Source of the DNA: Desertimonas sp963786985
GTDB lineage: Bacteria; Actinomycetota; Acidimicrobiia; Acidimicrobiales; Ilumatobacteraceae
Direction of reading: 5' to 3'
Assembly (NCBI GenBank): GCA_963786985.1
Contig: CAWBBL010000025.1
Coordinates: 372,001-436,000 of the forward strand
DNA: 64,000 nucleotides
Part shown: one piece after another, positions 8,859 through 19,072 of the stretch
How the letters are laid out: each line of letters opens with the position of its first letter
How positions within the stretch are numbered: the first letter of the stretch is position 1
Program-made: the position numbers and the translations under genes
Notes under the pieces: generated by a model
Databases searched by the model: none
The model's input: only the letters and a program-made list of their open reading frames with translations
What the model was told of the DNA's origin: nothing

Positions 8859-10052
8859 GTGCCGCGATTCGAACCGTTCCGTGCCTTGCGCTACTCGCCC
8901 GACATCGAGCCACTCGACGCTCTCGTCGCTCCTCCGTACGACGTGCTGTCCGCCGAGGATGTCGCGGGGTACGGAGCCAAGAGCCCCCACAACATCGTCC
9001 ACATCGACGTGCCGGCGGGTGGCTCCGAGCGCTACGCGCGGGCGGGCGCGCTGTTACGGCAGTGGTCTGCCGACGGCGTCCTCACCTCTGACGACGAGCC
9101 GTCGTTCACGGTGTACCGGACCCGTTTCGTCGACGCCACGGGCGCACGGCGCGACCTCGTCGGGGTGATCGGAGCGCTCGAGGTCGTCGACGAGGGAGCC
9201 GGAGGGGTGCTTCCGCACGAGCGGACCACGCCGAAAGCATCGACCGATCGTCTCGATCTGACGAGAGCGACCAGGGCCAACCTCTCGCCAGTGTGGGGGC
9301 TGTCGCTCGCCGCTGGACTCAGCGATTTGCTCGGCGCACCGGGTGAGCCGGTTGGTGAAGTGACGGTCGACGGAGTCGTCCACCGCGTCGAACGGATCTC
9401 CGATCCCGAGCGGATGGCGATGATCGGCGACCGGGTGTCGGGCGACGACGTGCTGATCGCCGACGGGCATCATCGCTACGGCGTGGCGCGGGTCTACCGC
9501 GACGAGATCCGTGACGCCGCGTCCCGCACCGACGACGATGACCCGGCCGAGTCGGCCGAGTTGACCCTGGCGTTCGTCGGTGAGTTGATCGCCGAGCAGC
9601 TCAGCGTCGAGGCAATCCATCGGCTGTACACCGGTATCGAGCCTGCCGACCTGCACGAAGCCCTGGCGGAGCACTTCTCGATCGAGCCGATGCCGCCGCC
9701 CACGCCAGCGACCCTCGCCGCGATGGAGTCCGAGGGATTCCTCGTGTTGGTCGGCCGTGGCGCGACATCCCGCCTGACCCCCAAGCCCGGGGCGTTCGAC
9801 GGGGTGCGGGCCCTCGACGGTGCGTGGCTCGAACACGCCTTGGCGGGCCGATCGGTCGAGGTGGCCTACCAGCACGGCCTCGACGAGACGGTCGCTGCCG
9901 TGGAGCGCGGCGACGCCATCGCGGCCGTGCTGATCCGGCCGGTGAGCGTCGCCGAGATCGAGCGCACGGCCCGCGAGGGCCTGCTGATGCCGCCGAAGTC
10001 GACGTTCTTCACCCCCAAATTGCGCACCGGCTTCGTCATCCGCCCGCTCTGA
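8859..10052 (+). CDS. DUF1015 family protein
   Basis: 397 residues. The start VPRFEPFRALRYSPDI, the block APPYDVLSAEDV and the central ADGHHRYGVARVYRDE are hallmarks of DUF1015, a widespread bacterial family of unproven biochemical function that often sits near serine-biosynthesis or sugar-metabolism genes. No signal peptide or membrane helix, so cytosolic. The His/Tyr-rich ADGHHRYG stretch is the most conserved part and probably the functional site (inference). GTG start at 8859; convergent with the L,D-transpeptidase, only 19 bp between stops. Confidence 0.88.
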   Translation: MPRFEPFRALRYSPDIEPLDALVAPPYDVLSAEDVAGYGAKSPHNIVHIDVPAGGSERYARAGALLRQWSADGVLTSDDEPSFTVYRTRFVDATGARRDLVGVIGALEVVDEGAGGVLPHERTTPKASTDRLDLTRATRANLSPVWGLSLAAGLSDLLGAPGEPVGEVTVDGVVHRVERISDPERMAMIGDRVSGDDVLIADGHHRYGVARVYRDEIRDAASRTDDDDPAESAELTLAFVGELIAEQLSVEAIHRLYTGIEPADLHEALAEHFSIEPMPPPTPATLAAMESEGFLVLVGRGATSRLTPKPGAFDGVRALDGAWLEHALAGRSVEVAYQHGLDETVAAVERGDAIAAVLIRPVSVAEIERTAREGLLMPPKSTFFTPKLRTGFVIRPL

Positions 10053-10071
10053 ACGTTGGTGCGTGTCGGGG

Positions 10072-11367
10072 TCAGCGGATCACGAAGTAGGCCTGGCCGG
10101 GCACGAGGCGCTGGAGCACGTAGATCAGGTTGGAGTTGTTCAGCGAGACACAGCCAGACGTCGCCCGGCTGTTGCCGGCCGCATCGTACGAGTGGCGGTG
10201 GAGGAAGATCGCCGCCGCCAGCGGCGCCTCCCCTGGCGCATCGCCGGAGCGGTTGGGGCCCATGTTGGCGCCGATCAGGGCGGCTCGCGAGTACGCCTGC
10301 TGAAAGTTGGCGAGGAACTCGTCGGGCGTCCGACAGTTGGCCGCTGTGCGCGTCACGAGACGGTTGTAGTCGGCCGTGTTGGGAGTCGCGCCCCAGCAGT
10401 CGCCGACCTTCACCTGGCGCCACGAGCCGTGCACGCCGGGGTTGACGCCGTTGCCGAAGAACTGGAACGTCTGGCCGTCCGGGGCCGTCATCGAAGCCAG
10501 CGGAAAGGTCCCGCCCGGCGTCGTGCCATCGCCCGACCGCCGGTTGGCCAGCGCCCGTACGCCGTTACGCCCGACGCGGCCCGGCATGTCCATCCGCGGG
10601 CACGTCCATCGACCGCCGGTGTACACGAGCAAGTCGACGTCGGCCACGCTTCCCGACGAGTTGACGACGACCACCTGACGGGCGGCAGCCGGCACGCCCG
10701 ACGGTGGCGTGCATTGGCTCGTCGGGGCGGCCGGTGCTCCCCCGCCACTCGCCGTCGTCCCCCAGATGCCCAACGACGTGCCGGTGACTCGGCCGACGAT
10801 GCCGTCGGCGAGCAGACCCTTGGCTCGTTGGTAGCGCACGACACCGTTGTGCGTCATCGTGCCGAACGCCCCGTCGATCGGGCCGACTGGGTACCCGACG
10901 GCGGTCAGGCGCGACTGCAGGCAACGGACCTGGGCGCCGGACGAGCCGCGACGTAACGCCGAGGCGATCGAGCATCCCGCCGTGGCTGCGCCAGGCGCGC
11001 CGCCGCCCGACGTACCACCGCCAGACGTGGCACCACCGGACAAGGGCGCGGCCCCCCAAACCCCAAGCGACGTTCCCGTCTGGCGGCCGACGACGCCGTC
11101 GACGAACAGCCGCTTGGCGGCCTGGTAGCGCACGACCGCCCGATACGTCATCGCGCCGAAGCTGCCGTCGACCGGCCCGGAGTTGTAACCCTGGGCGTTG
11201 AGCGTGGTTTGCAGGCAACGCACCTGCCCACCGCCGGAACCCAGGCGCAGTGACGTCGAGATCGTGCACGCCGCTTCGGCGCGAGGAATCTGATCGCCGA
11301 CGAAGCTGCCCCCGAGGATCATCACCAGGGCCAGAGCCAGCGCGGCGCGTAGCCTTCGAGCAGACAT
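10072..11367 (-). CDS. Secreted L,D-transpeptidase-like protein with two peptidoglycan-binding domains
   Basis: 431 residues. An N-terminal signal peptide (about residues 1-32, ALALALVMILGGS core and cleavage near AEAA) is followed by two PG_binding_1 repeats (about 36-95 and 115-180, both with LRLG/LRRG...QVRCLQ and VDGVVGRxTG/ADGIVGRVTG). A Gly/Ser/Ala-rich linker leads to a YkuD-like domain ending in the cysteine motif SGCVSL (Cys near 406), with a His-rich HRHSYDA before it. Such enzymes form 3-3 cross-links or attach proteins to peptidoglycan. The catalytic motif is a variant of the usual HGxx/SHGC form. The ATG at 11367 gives a clean signal peptide. Confidence 0.85.
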   Translation of the reverse strand: MSARRLRAALALALVMILGGSFVGDQIPRAEAACTISTSLRLGSGGGQVRCLQTTLNAQGYNSGPVDGSFGAMTYRAVVRYQAAKRLFVDGVVGRQTGTSLGVWGAAPLSGGATSGGGTSGGGAPGAATAGCSIASALRRGSSGAQVRCLQSRLTAVGYPVGPIDGAFGTMTHNGVVRYQRAKGLLADGIVGRVTGTSLGIWGTTASGGGAPAAPTSQCTPPSGVPAAARQVVVVNSSGSVADVDLLVYTGGRWTCPRMDMPGRVGRNGVRALANRRSGDGTTPGGTFPLASMTAPDGQTFQFFGNGVNPGVHGSWRQVKVGDCWGATPNTADYNRLVTRTAANCRTPDEFLANFQQAYSRAALIGANMGPNRSGDAPGEAPLAAAIFLHRHSYDAAGNSRATSGCVSLNNSNLIYVLQRLVPGQAYFVIR

Positions 11368-11384
11368 GACGGCAGTCTCGCGCC

Positions 11385-12473
11385 TCAGGAACCGGCCAAC
11401 GTCCCGACGTTGTTGAGCTCGGCAAACGCCAGCTCCAGGCGCCGGCCGAACGACTCCTCGCCGTGGCGCAGCCACACCCGCGGGTCATAGACCTTCTTGT
11501 TCGGCTTGTCCGGCCCGTCGGGGTTGCCGATCTGGCTCTGCAGATAGTCGTGCTGCTCGGCCTCGAACTGGCGGATACCGTCCCACAGCGCCCACTGCAG
11601 GTCGGTGTCGATGTTCATCTTGACCACGCCATAGGAGATCGCCTCGGCGATCTCGGCGGCGGTCGAACCTGATCCGCCGTGGAACACGAAGTCGACCGGC
11701 TTGTCGGTCGCCGTGCCGTGCTTCGCCGCGATGTACTCCTGGCTGTCGCGCAGGATGCTCGGACGGAGCTTGACGTTGCCCGGCTTGTACACGCCGTGGA
11801 CGTTGCCGAAGGCGGCGGCGATCGTGAACCGGTCGCTGACCTCGAGCAGCTCCCGGTAGGCGAACTCGACTTCCTCGGGCTTGGAGTACAGGTCGGCCTG
11901 ATCAGCGCTCGTGTTGTCGACGCCGTCCTCCTCGCCACCGGTGATGCCGAGCTCGATCTCCAGCGTCATGCCCATCGGGGCCATCCGCTCGAGGTACTTC
12001 TTCGAGGTGGCGACGTTCTCCTCCATCGGCTCCTCGGAGAGGTCGAGCATGTGCGACGAGAACAACGGCCGACCGTGGGCGGCGAAGTACTCCTCACCGG
12101 CGTCGAGCAGCCCGTCGACCCACCCGAGCTTGCCCTTGGCGCAGTGATCGGTGTGCAGGATCACCCGCGCCCCATATGCCTCCGCCAGCGTGTTGACGTG
12201 CTGGGCACCGGCGATCGCCCCGAGCACCGAGGCGCGGTCACCACCACTACCGAGACCCTTGCCGGCGATGAACGCAGATCCCGAGTGGGAGAACTGGATG
12301 ATCACCGGTGAGTTGAGTCGGGCCGCGGTCTCGAGGACCCCGTTGATCGTGTTCGTCCCCGTGCAGTTGGCCGCCGGGAGGGCGAACTGCTCGGCCTTGG
12401 CCAGGGCGAAGAGGTCCTTCACGTCGGCGCCGGTGAGGACACCAGGCGCGAAGTCGCGGCGAGTCTCGGTCAT
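11385..12473 (-). CDS. fba: Class II fructose-bisphosphate aldolase
   Basis: Reversible cleavage of fructose 1,6-bisphosphate in glycolysis/gluconeogenesis, zinc dependent. The 362 residues closely match the E. coli FbaA length. The zinc and active-site blocks are intact: ILHTDHCAKGKLGWVDGLL, LFSSHMLDLSEEPMEENV, EIELGITGGEEDGVDN, ILRDSQEYIAAKHG and DFVFHGGSGS. The ATG at 12473 was chosen because MTETRRDFAPG fits the family start. The upstream DNA is a copy of repeat A, and a TAGCAT -10 lies 7 nt before the ATG. Confidence 0.97.
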   Translation of the reverse strand: MTETRRDFAPGVLTGADVKDLFALAKAEQFALPAANCTGTNTINGVLETAARLNSPVIIQFSHSGSAFIAGKGLGSGGDRASVLGAIAGAQHVNTLAEAYGARVILHTDHCAKGKLGWVDGLLDAGEEYFAAHGRPLFSSHMLDLSEEPMEENVATSKKYLERMAPMGMTLEIELGITGGEEDGVDNTSADQADLYSKPEEVEFAYRELLEVSDRFTIAAAFGNVHGVYKPGNVKLRPSILRDSQEYIAAKHGTATDKPVDFVFHGGSGSTAAEIAEAISYGVVKMNIDTDLQWALWDGIRQFEAEQHDYLQSQIGNPDGPDKPNKKVYDPRVWLRHGEESFGRRLELAFAELNNVGTLAGS

Positions 12474-12485
12474 CTCCCCGATGCT

Positions 12486-12575
12486 ACGTTCATTGCGTTC
12501 CCCGGCCACGCAGGCCGCGGCTGGCCGCTCCTCGGCTGGCGCCTCGTCGCTCGCACCCGTTGAGCACCTGATTTG
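12486..12575 (+). repeat. Repeat family A, copy A1
   Basis: About 85 bp beginning ACGTTCATTGCGTTCCCCGG, with the core CGCTCCTCGGCTGGCGCC and end GAGCACCTG. It is closely matched at 44372-44458 and more loosely at 43683-43752 and 38551-38711. It separates the fba start codon from the lacI operators. Confidence 0.85.
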
Positions 12576-12606
12576 ACCGATCAACATTTCGCTCTTGACC
12601 GCTCAA
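12573..12606 (+). promoter_or_regulatory. Two LacI-type operators
   Basis: TTGACCGATCAA (12573-12584) and TTGACCGCTCAA (12595-12606) are near-palindromes of the form TTGAnCGnTCAA known for LacI/GalR-family repressors. Their centres are 22 bp apart, two helical turns, so two dimers would bind one DNA face. The second one covers the -35 element of the lacI promoter. The encoded regulator starts 24 bp downstream, so autoregulation of the sugar operon is the natural reading. Confidence 0.75.
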
Positions 12607-12623
12607 ATCACCCTGCCTACCAT
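12595..12623 (+). promoter_or_regulatory. Promoter of the sugar operon (lacI), leaderless
   Basis: -35 TTGACC at 12595-12600, 17-nt spacer, -10 TACCAT at 12618-12623, and the lacI ATG 7 nt further on at 12631. Transcription would start at the start codon. The -35 is inside the second operator, so repressor binding would block RNA polymerase. Confidence 0.7.
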
Positions 12624-12630
12624 CGATCGC

Positions 12631-13681
12631 ATGAGCCGCCCGTCAGGGGGAAGCGGCGCTCACCATCGCCGTGCCGTGACGATCTACGACGTCGCCGCCG
12701 CCGCCGGGGTCAGCCACCAGACGATCGCCAACGTCATCAAGGATCCGTCGCGGGTCGCCCCGGCAACCCGCCAGCTCGTCGAGCAGCACATCGCCGACCT
12801 CGGGTTCCGACCCAACAGGATGGCCCAGAACCTGAGCAAGCGGCGCACCCGCTTGCTCGGCTTCCACATCCGCGCCCGCAGCTCACTGACCAGCGGTGGG
12901 ATCCTCGATGCCTTCTTGCAATCGCTCGCCGAGGCGGCCGAGGACCGCGATCACCACATCGTGCTGTTCCACAGCGAACCCGGGCTCGACGAGGTCGCCA
13001 AGGCCTCCGAGCTGTATCGCGCGAGCATTGCCGACGCCTTCGTCGTCGCCGAGACGGCGCCAGGTGATCCGCGGATTCCGGCGCTCGTCGAGGCCGGACT
13101 CGCGTTCGTCACCTTCGGGCGCACCGACGGCACGGTCGAGCATCACTCCGTCGATACCGACAACGTCGCCGGTTCGCGAATGGCGACTGCCCACTTGGCC
13201 GAGCTCGGGCATCGGCGCATCGGATTCCTCGGATGGCCGGGGCCATCGTGGGTCGGCAGCGACCGCTTGCACGGGTGGCAGGAGGAGCTTGCCGAACGCC
13301 AGCCTCGACCATGAGGACTCACTCGTCGCCGAGTCGATCAACGACCGGTCGGTGGCCGCGATCTCGGCCGCGTCACTGCTCGCCCGTCAGCCAGCCCTGA
13401 CCGGTGTCGTCGCCGCCAGCGACGAGCTCGCCCTCGGAGTCCAACACGCAGCCGAACGCGCCGGTCGCCAGATCAGCGTCGTCGGCTACGACGACAGTCC
13501 AATCGCCACGATCGGCGCCGGCGTGACGACGATTCGCCAGCCAGTGCCGGAGATCGCCCGGCGGATCGTGGCCATCGCCAGCAACCTCGCCGCCGGCGAC
13601 GACTCTGGACCGACCCACGATCGGGTACTTCCCGAGTTGATCGTTCGCGGCAGCACCGCTCCGCCCCCGCCACCGTCCTGA
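12631..13681 (+). pseudogene. LacI-family transcriptional regulator, one frameshift
   Basis: The DNA-binding domain is intact: VTIYDVAAAAGVSHQTIANV is the classic LacI helix-turn-helix, followed by the hinge FRPNRMAQNLSKRR. The periplasmic-binding-like effector domain runs on but changes frame near 13300 (after GWQEELAER). The second frame supplies the rest (LTGVVAASDELALGVQHAAE, VVGYDDSPIA) to the TGA at 13681. Corrected length is about 350 residues, normal for the family. A single extra base explains the break. Probable role: repressor of the sugar transporter operon that follows; the sugar is unknown. Confidence 0.85.
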
Positions 13682-13713
13682 TCCAATCCATGTCACAACT
13701 ACAGGAGGAAGCA

Positions 13714-15001
13714 ATGAGATCCACGAAGCCACACCGCTTGGCCGTGGTCGCCGCCCTGGCGATCAGCGCCGCCGCGGGCGTCACGGCCACGGCCTCGGCG
13801 ACCACCGAGCCGACCGACACCACGACCGCCGAGTCAGCGGACGGCACGACGGCGCCAGCCGCTCCCGCCGGCGAAGGCGCCGAACTTCGGCTGTGGGGCT
13901 GGTCGTCGTCGGAGGCCGAGGACGGCAGCGCTGCAGCGAGCTGCTTGGACGAGCTTCGCCGCCGAGTCGGGCATCAACGTCACGTTCGAGCCGCAGCCGG
14001 AGTTCGACACCACGCTGCAAGCGGCGCTGGCGGCCGGCGATCCGCCAGACATCTTCTACGTCGACAGCCTGCGCCTACCGGACCTCGCCGAGGCCGGAGC
14101 CCTCGCCCCGATCCCGGAGGGGGTGATCACCGAGCCCGACGACTTCTACCCATCGCTCACCGGGGCATTCACCTACGACGACACGTGGTACTGCCCGCCG
14201 AAGGACTTCTCCACCCTCGGCCTCGTCTACAACGCCGACATGCTCGAGGCCGCCGGCGTCGAGCCGCCGACGAACATGGAAGAGCTCGCCGCCGCCGCCG
14301 AGGCGCTGACCGCCGACGGCGTCGTCGGGCTGGTGGTCGATCCCGAGCTCGCCCGTTGGGGCGTGTTCATGCTCAACCACGGCGGCTACATCGTCGACGA
14401 GGACGTCACCGAGATGACCCTCGATACCGAGGAGAACCGGGCCGGGCTGCAGTACCTCGCCGACCTGTTCGCCGCTGGCTACGCGGCGACGCCGGCCGCA
14501 GTCGAAGCGGGCTGGGGCGGCGAGGCGCTCGGTCTCGGCAAGGCCGCGATGGTCATCGAGGGCAACTGGATCGTCGGTGCCATGGCGCGCAGGATGGCCC
14601 GGACGTCAACTGGGGCGTCGTCGAGATTCCCGAGGGGCCCGCCGGCCGCGCCACCTTCGCCTTCACCGTCTGCTACGGCGTCGGCGCCGAGTCGCCGAAC
14701 CCAGAGGCGTCGTGGCAGGTCATCGACTACCTCACCGGTCCGGAGGGTGCGGCGGCGTGGACCGAGGGGTTCAACGTGATGCCGGCACGGCAGTCGGCGG
14801 CCGACGGCTGGACTCGCCAACCATCCCGAGCTCGAGGCGTTCGTCAACGGCGCCGAGTACGCCCAGGGTTGGCAGTTCACGCCCGGGTTCACTGACGTCA
14901 TCACCGAATTCAACGCACAGTTCGAACAACTCATCGCCGGCGACACCGACGTCGACGGACTGATCGAAGCCGTCACGGAGGCCGGCGAGAGCGTCCTCTA
15001 A
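13714..15001 (+). pseudogene. ABC sugar transporter substrate-binding protein, three frameshifts
   Basis: A strong ribosome site (ACAGGAGGAAGCA) precedes the ATG at 13714. A signal peptide (LAVVAALAISAAAGVTATASA) and a Thr/Ala-rich spacer lead into a family 1-type solute-binding protein: PDIFYVDSLRLPDLAEAG, FSTLGLVYNADMLEAAG and AAMVIEGNWIVGAMA are typical. The reading frame shifts near 13930, 14590 and 14815, yet each piece stays well conserved and the C-terminus (VDGLIEAVTEAGESVL) ends properly at 14999-15001. Corrected length about 428 residues. Binds a carbohydrate outside the membrane for the two permeases downstream. Confidence 0.85.
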
Positions 15002-15005
15002 GACC

Positions 15006-16096
15006 ATGACCCTGCCGACTTCCGCACTCCCCCCGGAAGCGACGGCAGCACTGGGAGGCGCGGCGAGTCGCCGCGCCTCCCAGTGGCAAGCCGCGGAAGC
15101 GGCCGCTGCACCGCTGGGACCGCGTCACCGGTTGGCTGTTCGCCACGCCCGCCGTCGTCGGGCTCGTGCTCTTCCTCGCGCTCCCCATCGGCCTCACGTT
15201 GTGGGTCAGCTTCCGCGACTGGTCGGGGCTCGGTTCGCCCTTCGAGACCTCGTTCATCGGTCTCGACAACTACCGCGAGCTGCTCACCGAGGATGGCATC
15301 CGCCGCCAGGACTTCGCCATCTCGCTGCGCAACACGTTCTACTACGTGATCATCGTCGTTCCGACCCAGACGATCTTGGCGATGTTCCTCGCCTTCCTCG
15401 TCAACCAGAAGTTCCTTAGAGGTCGCGGCGGATTCCGCACGTTGCTGTACTTCCCGTCGGTCACCGGCTCGATCGCCATCACGCTGATCTGGATGGTGAT
15501 GTTTCGGACATCCGGCCTCGTCAACCGCATCCTGCCGATCGACGACATCGACTGGTTCAACGAGCCCAACGGGATCCTCCACAACCTGTTCGGCGTGTTC
15601 GGCGTCGACGACGAGCCGTCGTGGTTGAGCGGCGAAGTGTTCGGGCTGTCGCTGGTGGGAATGGCTGAGCGGACCGTCGGTGGCCATCTTCGCCATCATG
15701 ACTGCTGACGATCTGGACGACGAGCGGGACGATGATGCTGATCTTCCTCGGCGGGCTGCAGAACATCAGCCCCGAGATCGAGGAGGCCGCGGCGATCGAC
15801 GGGGCGACGTGGTGGAAGCGGTTCCGCCACGTCGTCGTGCCGATGCTCCGCCCGCAGATCTACCTCTCGTGACGCTCGGGATCATCGGCACCTGGCAGGT
15901 GTTCGACCAGGTGTACGCCGCCAACCTCGGCGGCCCCCAGAAGACAACGCTGACGCCGGCCCTGCTCGTCTACCTCCAGGCGTTTCAGAACAGCAAGGCC
16001 GGGCTGGCCGCGGCCACCGCCGTGCTGCTGTTCGTCATCATCGTCCTGTTCACGTGGGTGCAGCGGCGGGTGACCGGAACCTCGGAGGGGAAGTGA
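15006..16096 (+). pseudogene. ABC sugar permease (MalF/UgpA type), several frameshifts
   Basis: ATG at 15006 gives MTLPTSALPPEATA; the frame then changes within or near a 33-nt palindrome at 15051. The membrane part is clear: TPAVVGLVLFLALPIGLTLW, a DNYRELL block, VPTQTILAMFLAFLVN and further helices. The EAA loop is present but out of frame (PEIEEAAAIDGATWWKRF, about 15770-15820). Frame changes fall near 15070, 15670, 15700 and 15870; the last piece (GIIGTWQVFDQVYAANLGG to SEGK) stops at 16096. Corrected length about 360 residues with about six membrane helices. It would pair with the next permease. Confidence 0.8.
15051..15083 (+). other. 33-nt near-perfect palindrome (hairpin)
   Basis: Arms CTGGGAGGCGCGGCGA and TCGCCGCGCCTCCCAG are exact reverse complements around a single G. 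Very GC-rich, no following T-run. It lies 50 bp after the binding-protein stop and inside the first codons assigned to the permease. A stem-loop between binding protein and permease often protects the upstream mRNA; alternatively the structure may have caused the local sequence error. Confidence 0.8.
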
Positions 16097-16969
16097 CGCG
16101 ACGAACCGGCTGCGCGATCCGTTGTCGCCGACGCGGGCGATGCAGCGGGCCATCTACGTGTGCCTCGGGATCGCCGCGCTGTTCTACATCCTCCCGTTCG
16201 CCTTCGCGGTCAGCACCAGCTTCAAGAGCCTTCCCGGACTTCGCCCAGAACGCGTCGTCACTGCTGTGGGACGGCGCCCTCGGCTCGCCGACCCTCGACG
16301 GTCTCCGCGGTCTCGACAGCGAGCGGATCATGTTCTGGCGCTGGCTGTTCAACTCCGTGTTCGTCGCCGATCGTGCGTCGTCGTCGGCCGGGTGATGCTG
16401 GCGGCGCTCGCCGGCTACGCGTTGGCTCGCATCAGGTTCCCCGGGTATCGGCTCGTGTTCGCGCTGATCCTGGCGGTGATGATGGTCCCGCCGATCATCC
16501 TCGCCATCCCGAGCTTCCTCGTGCTCCAGCGAGCTGGGAATGATCAACACCTACCAGGGCTGATCCTGCCTCTGGTGTTCGACGCCTTCGGGGTCTTCCT
16601 GATGAAGCAGTTCATGGAGCAGATCCCCGTCGAGCTCGAAGAGGCGGCGGCGATCGACGGTGCCGGCCGCGTGCGCACGTTCACGCAGGGTCGTGTCTGC
16701 CGACTGCCCGCCCCGCCGTGATCACCCTGACGATCCTCGCCACCGTCGGCGTGTGGAACGAGTTCCTCCACCCGCTGATCGCCGCCAACCGCAACGAGCT
16801 ACGCACACTCCCCGTCGGGCTGTCGATCCTGCGTGGGCGTTACGGTGAAGCCCGACCGTGGAACACGATCATGATGGCGTCGGTGATCGTGACGATCCCG
16901 ATGGCGATCGTCTACTTCGTGTTCCAGCGCTACTTCCGCCAGGGCTTGTCCGGAGCCGTCAAGGGCTGA
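16093..16969 (+). pseudogene. ABC sugar permease (MalG type), several frameshifts
   Basis: The GTG at 16093 overlaps the previous stop by 4 bp (GTGA). MalG-type content: AIYVCLGIAALFYILPFAFA, LAGYALARIRFPGYRL, MMVPPIILAIPSFLVLQ, the EAA loop IPVELEEAAAIDGAG and the C-terminal VYFVFQRYFRQGLSGAVKG. Frame breaks are seen near 16100, 16230, 16375, 16533, 16560 and 16690, the densest in the window. Each intervening segment is still family-like. Corrected length about 290 residues. It would form the transmembrane pore with the preceding permease; no ATPase gene is in the operon, so a shared MsiK-like ATPase elsewhere is implied. Confidence 0.8.
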
Positions 16970-16986
16970 GGCCTCGAGCTACTGCG

Positions 16987-19072
16987 ATGTCGCGCACCAT
17001 GGCCACCGACAGCCTGAGCATGACCGGTGGTGGGGCGGCCCTGGTCACGGACCCCGGTGGCTCGATCGAATCGACCGACGTCGCCGGGCTCTTCGTCGAG
17101 GACGTGCGGGCCCTCTCGCGATGGCGCATCGACCCCGACCTCACTACCCAGCTCGTCGGCCGCGTCCGGCTCGGGCCGAGCAGCGACCGGCTGGTGTGGA
17201 CGCTCAGCGCACCGGGGGCGGCCGATCCGGTCGCCACCTTCGAGCGCACGCGCACGGTCGTCGCGGCCGGGTTGCGCGAGGAGTTGGCGATCTGCCCGTT
17301 CATTGCGCCACTCACGTGCACACTGCGGATGCACGCGGCCTCCGACGAGCGGTCGATCTTCGCCGCTGGTGACGTGGGTGGAGAGTTCGAACCAATCGAG
17401 CCAGTCGTCGCGGCGGCGACCGCCGGCCGGTTTCTGCTCCCCGGACCGGCCGGCGGCCCGGCGGCCACGATCGAGGCGCCGGGATGGCGACTCGATCACG
17501 ACGCGCTGCGCATCGATGCCCAAGCTGAACCCGGCGAGACGTGGCGCACGTCGGTGAGCGTCGTCGTCGACCGCGACGGCAGGGCATCGGCCGAGACCGA
17601 CGAACACGCGCTGCTCGACGTCGAAACGTCGCCACCCGAGCTGTCCACGGTCGATCGCTACCGGGCGAGCCGACCTGCGCGCCCTGACGATCCCGGTCGA
17701 CGAGCTGCGCGTGTTCGGTGCTGGCAGTCCGTTCTTCCTCGCCCTGTTCGGCCGCGACTCACTCGTGACGGGAATCCAGGCCCTGCTCGACACCCCGGAT
17801 CGGCTCACCGACATCCTCACCGTGCTGGCCCGGCGTCAGGCGACGACCAGTGACGACCTCACACGCGCCGAACCCGGCCGGATCCTGCACGAGCTGCGCC
17901 TCGGACGCGCCGGGGTGTTCGGCGTGGCCCCGCGCACGGCGTACTACGGTGCCGTCGACACCGCCGCGCTGTTCGTCGTCGCCCTCGGCGAGGCCCTGCG
18001 GTGGGGTGCTTCCCGAGACACGATCGCCCGGCTGCTGCCGGCCGCCCACGCGGCCCTCGAATGGTGCCGGCGCTACGGCGACGTCGACGGTGACGGGTTC
18101 GTCGAATCGGTCCCCCACCCGTCAGGCTTGACCAACCTGGGCTGGAAGGACAGCGCCGACAGCATGGTCGACGTCGACGGAGCAACGCTGGTCGGCAGGA
18201 TGGCCCTGCCCGAGGTGCAGGCGTACTGGTATCGAGCCGCCAGGACGATCGCCGACATCGAGCAGCACCTCGGCCTCGGCGACGGCGCTGCGGCACTCGC
18301 CGAGGCGGCGCGGCTCGCCGACGAAATCGCCGCCTCGTTCCTCTTCGACAGTGCCGCCGGACCGTTCGTCGGTCTGGCACTCGACGATGGCAAACGCCTG
18401 CTCACCGTGCGCGCCTCGAATGCCGGCCACGTCCTTTGGAGCGGCGTGTTGGAGCCCGCGGTCGCCGTGCCGGTGGCCCGCCAGCTCGCCGATCCAGACC
18501 TGTTCTCCGGCTGGGGGGTGCGCACGCTGAGCAGCACCGCGGCCGGGTACAACCCGTTCGGCTACCACCGCGGCGGTGTGTGGCCCCATGACACCGGCTT
18601 CGCCCTGCACGGCGCAGCTCGCTACGGCGTCGGCGACGTCGTGCGTCGGCTCGCCGGCGGCCTCGTCGCTCTCGGTATCGCCCAGGGCGGGCAACTTCCC
18701 GAGCTCGTCAGCGGACTCGATCGCGCCGATGTGCCGCTGCCGATGCCATACCCGGCTGCCTGCCGGCCACAGGCGTGGGCGGCGGGCGCCTCGTTGACCG
18801 TCCTGCGCGGCCTCCTGGGTCTCGAGCCGGACGTCCCCAACGGTGTCATCCGGGTGCACCCGATGCTCCATCCCGGGCACACCGTCACGTTGCGGGGGCT
18901 GCGCTGCGGAACGCACGAGATCTCGTTGACGGCGAGCGGCACCGAGGTCGTCGACGTCGACGCGCCGAGTCTCGACGTCGTCACCGGGCCAGCCGCAGTG
19001 CTGGCGACAACTGACTGGTGTCCTGGCGGTCAGCCCTTGGCGTCAGGCGGGAGCACGCCGATCCCGAGCTGA
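16987..19072 (+). pseudogene. Glycogen-debranching-type amylo-alpha-1,6-glucosidase, one frameshift
   Basis: About 695 residues after correction. The N-terminal part (GAALVTDPGGSIESTDVAGL, FVEDVRALSRW) matches the GDE N-terminal domain; the C-terminal part is the (alpha/alpha)6-barrel debranching domain with SPFFLALFGRDSLVTGIQAL, GLTNLGWKDSADSMVD and HRGGVWPHDTGFALHG, regions that usually carry the catalytic acids. One extra base near 17670 breaks the frame between YRASR and DLRALTIPVDELRVFG. Last gene of the sugar operon, suggesting that the imported sugar is a malto- or related oligosaccharide (inference). The 3' end overlaps aspS by 43 bp. Confidence 0.85.
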
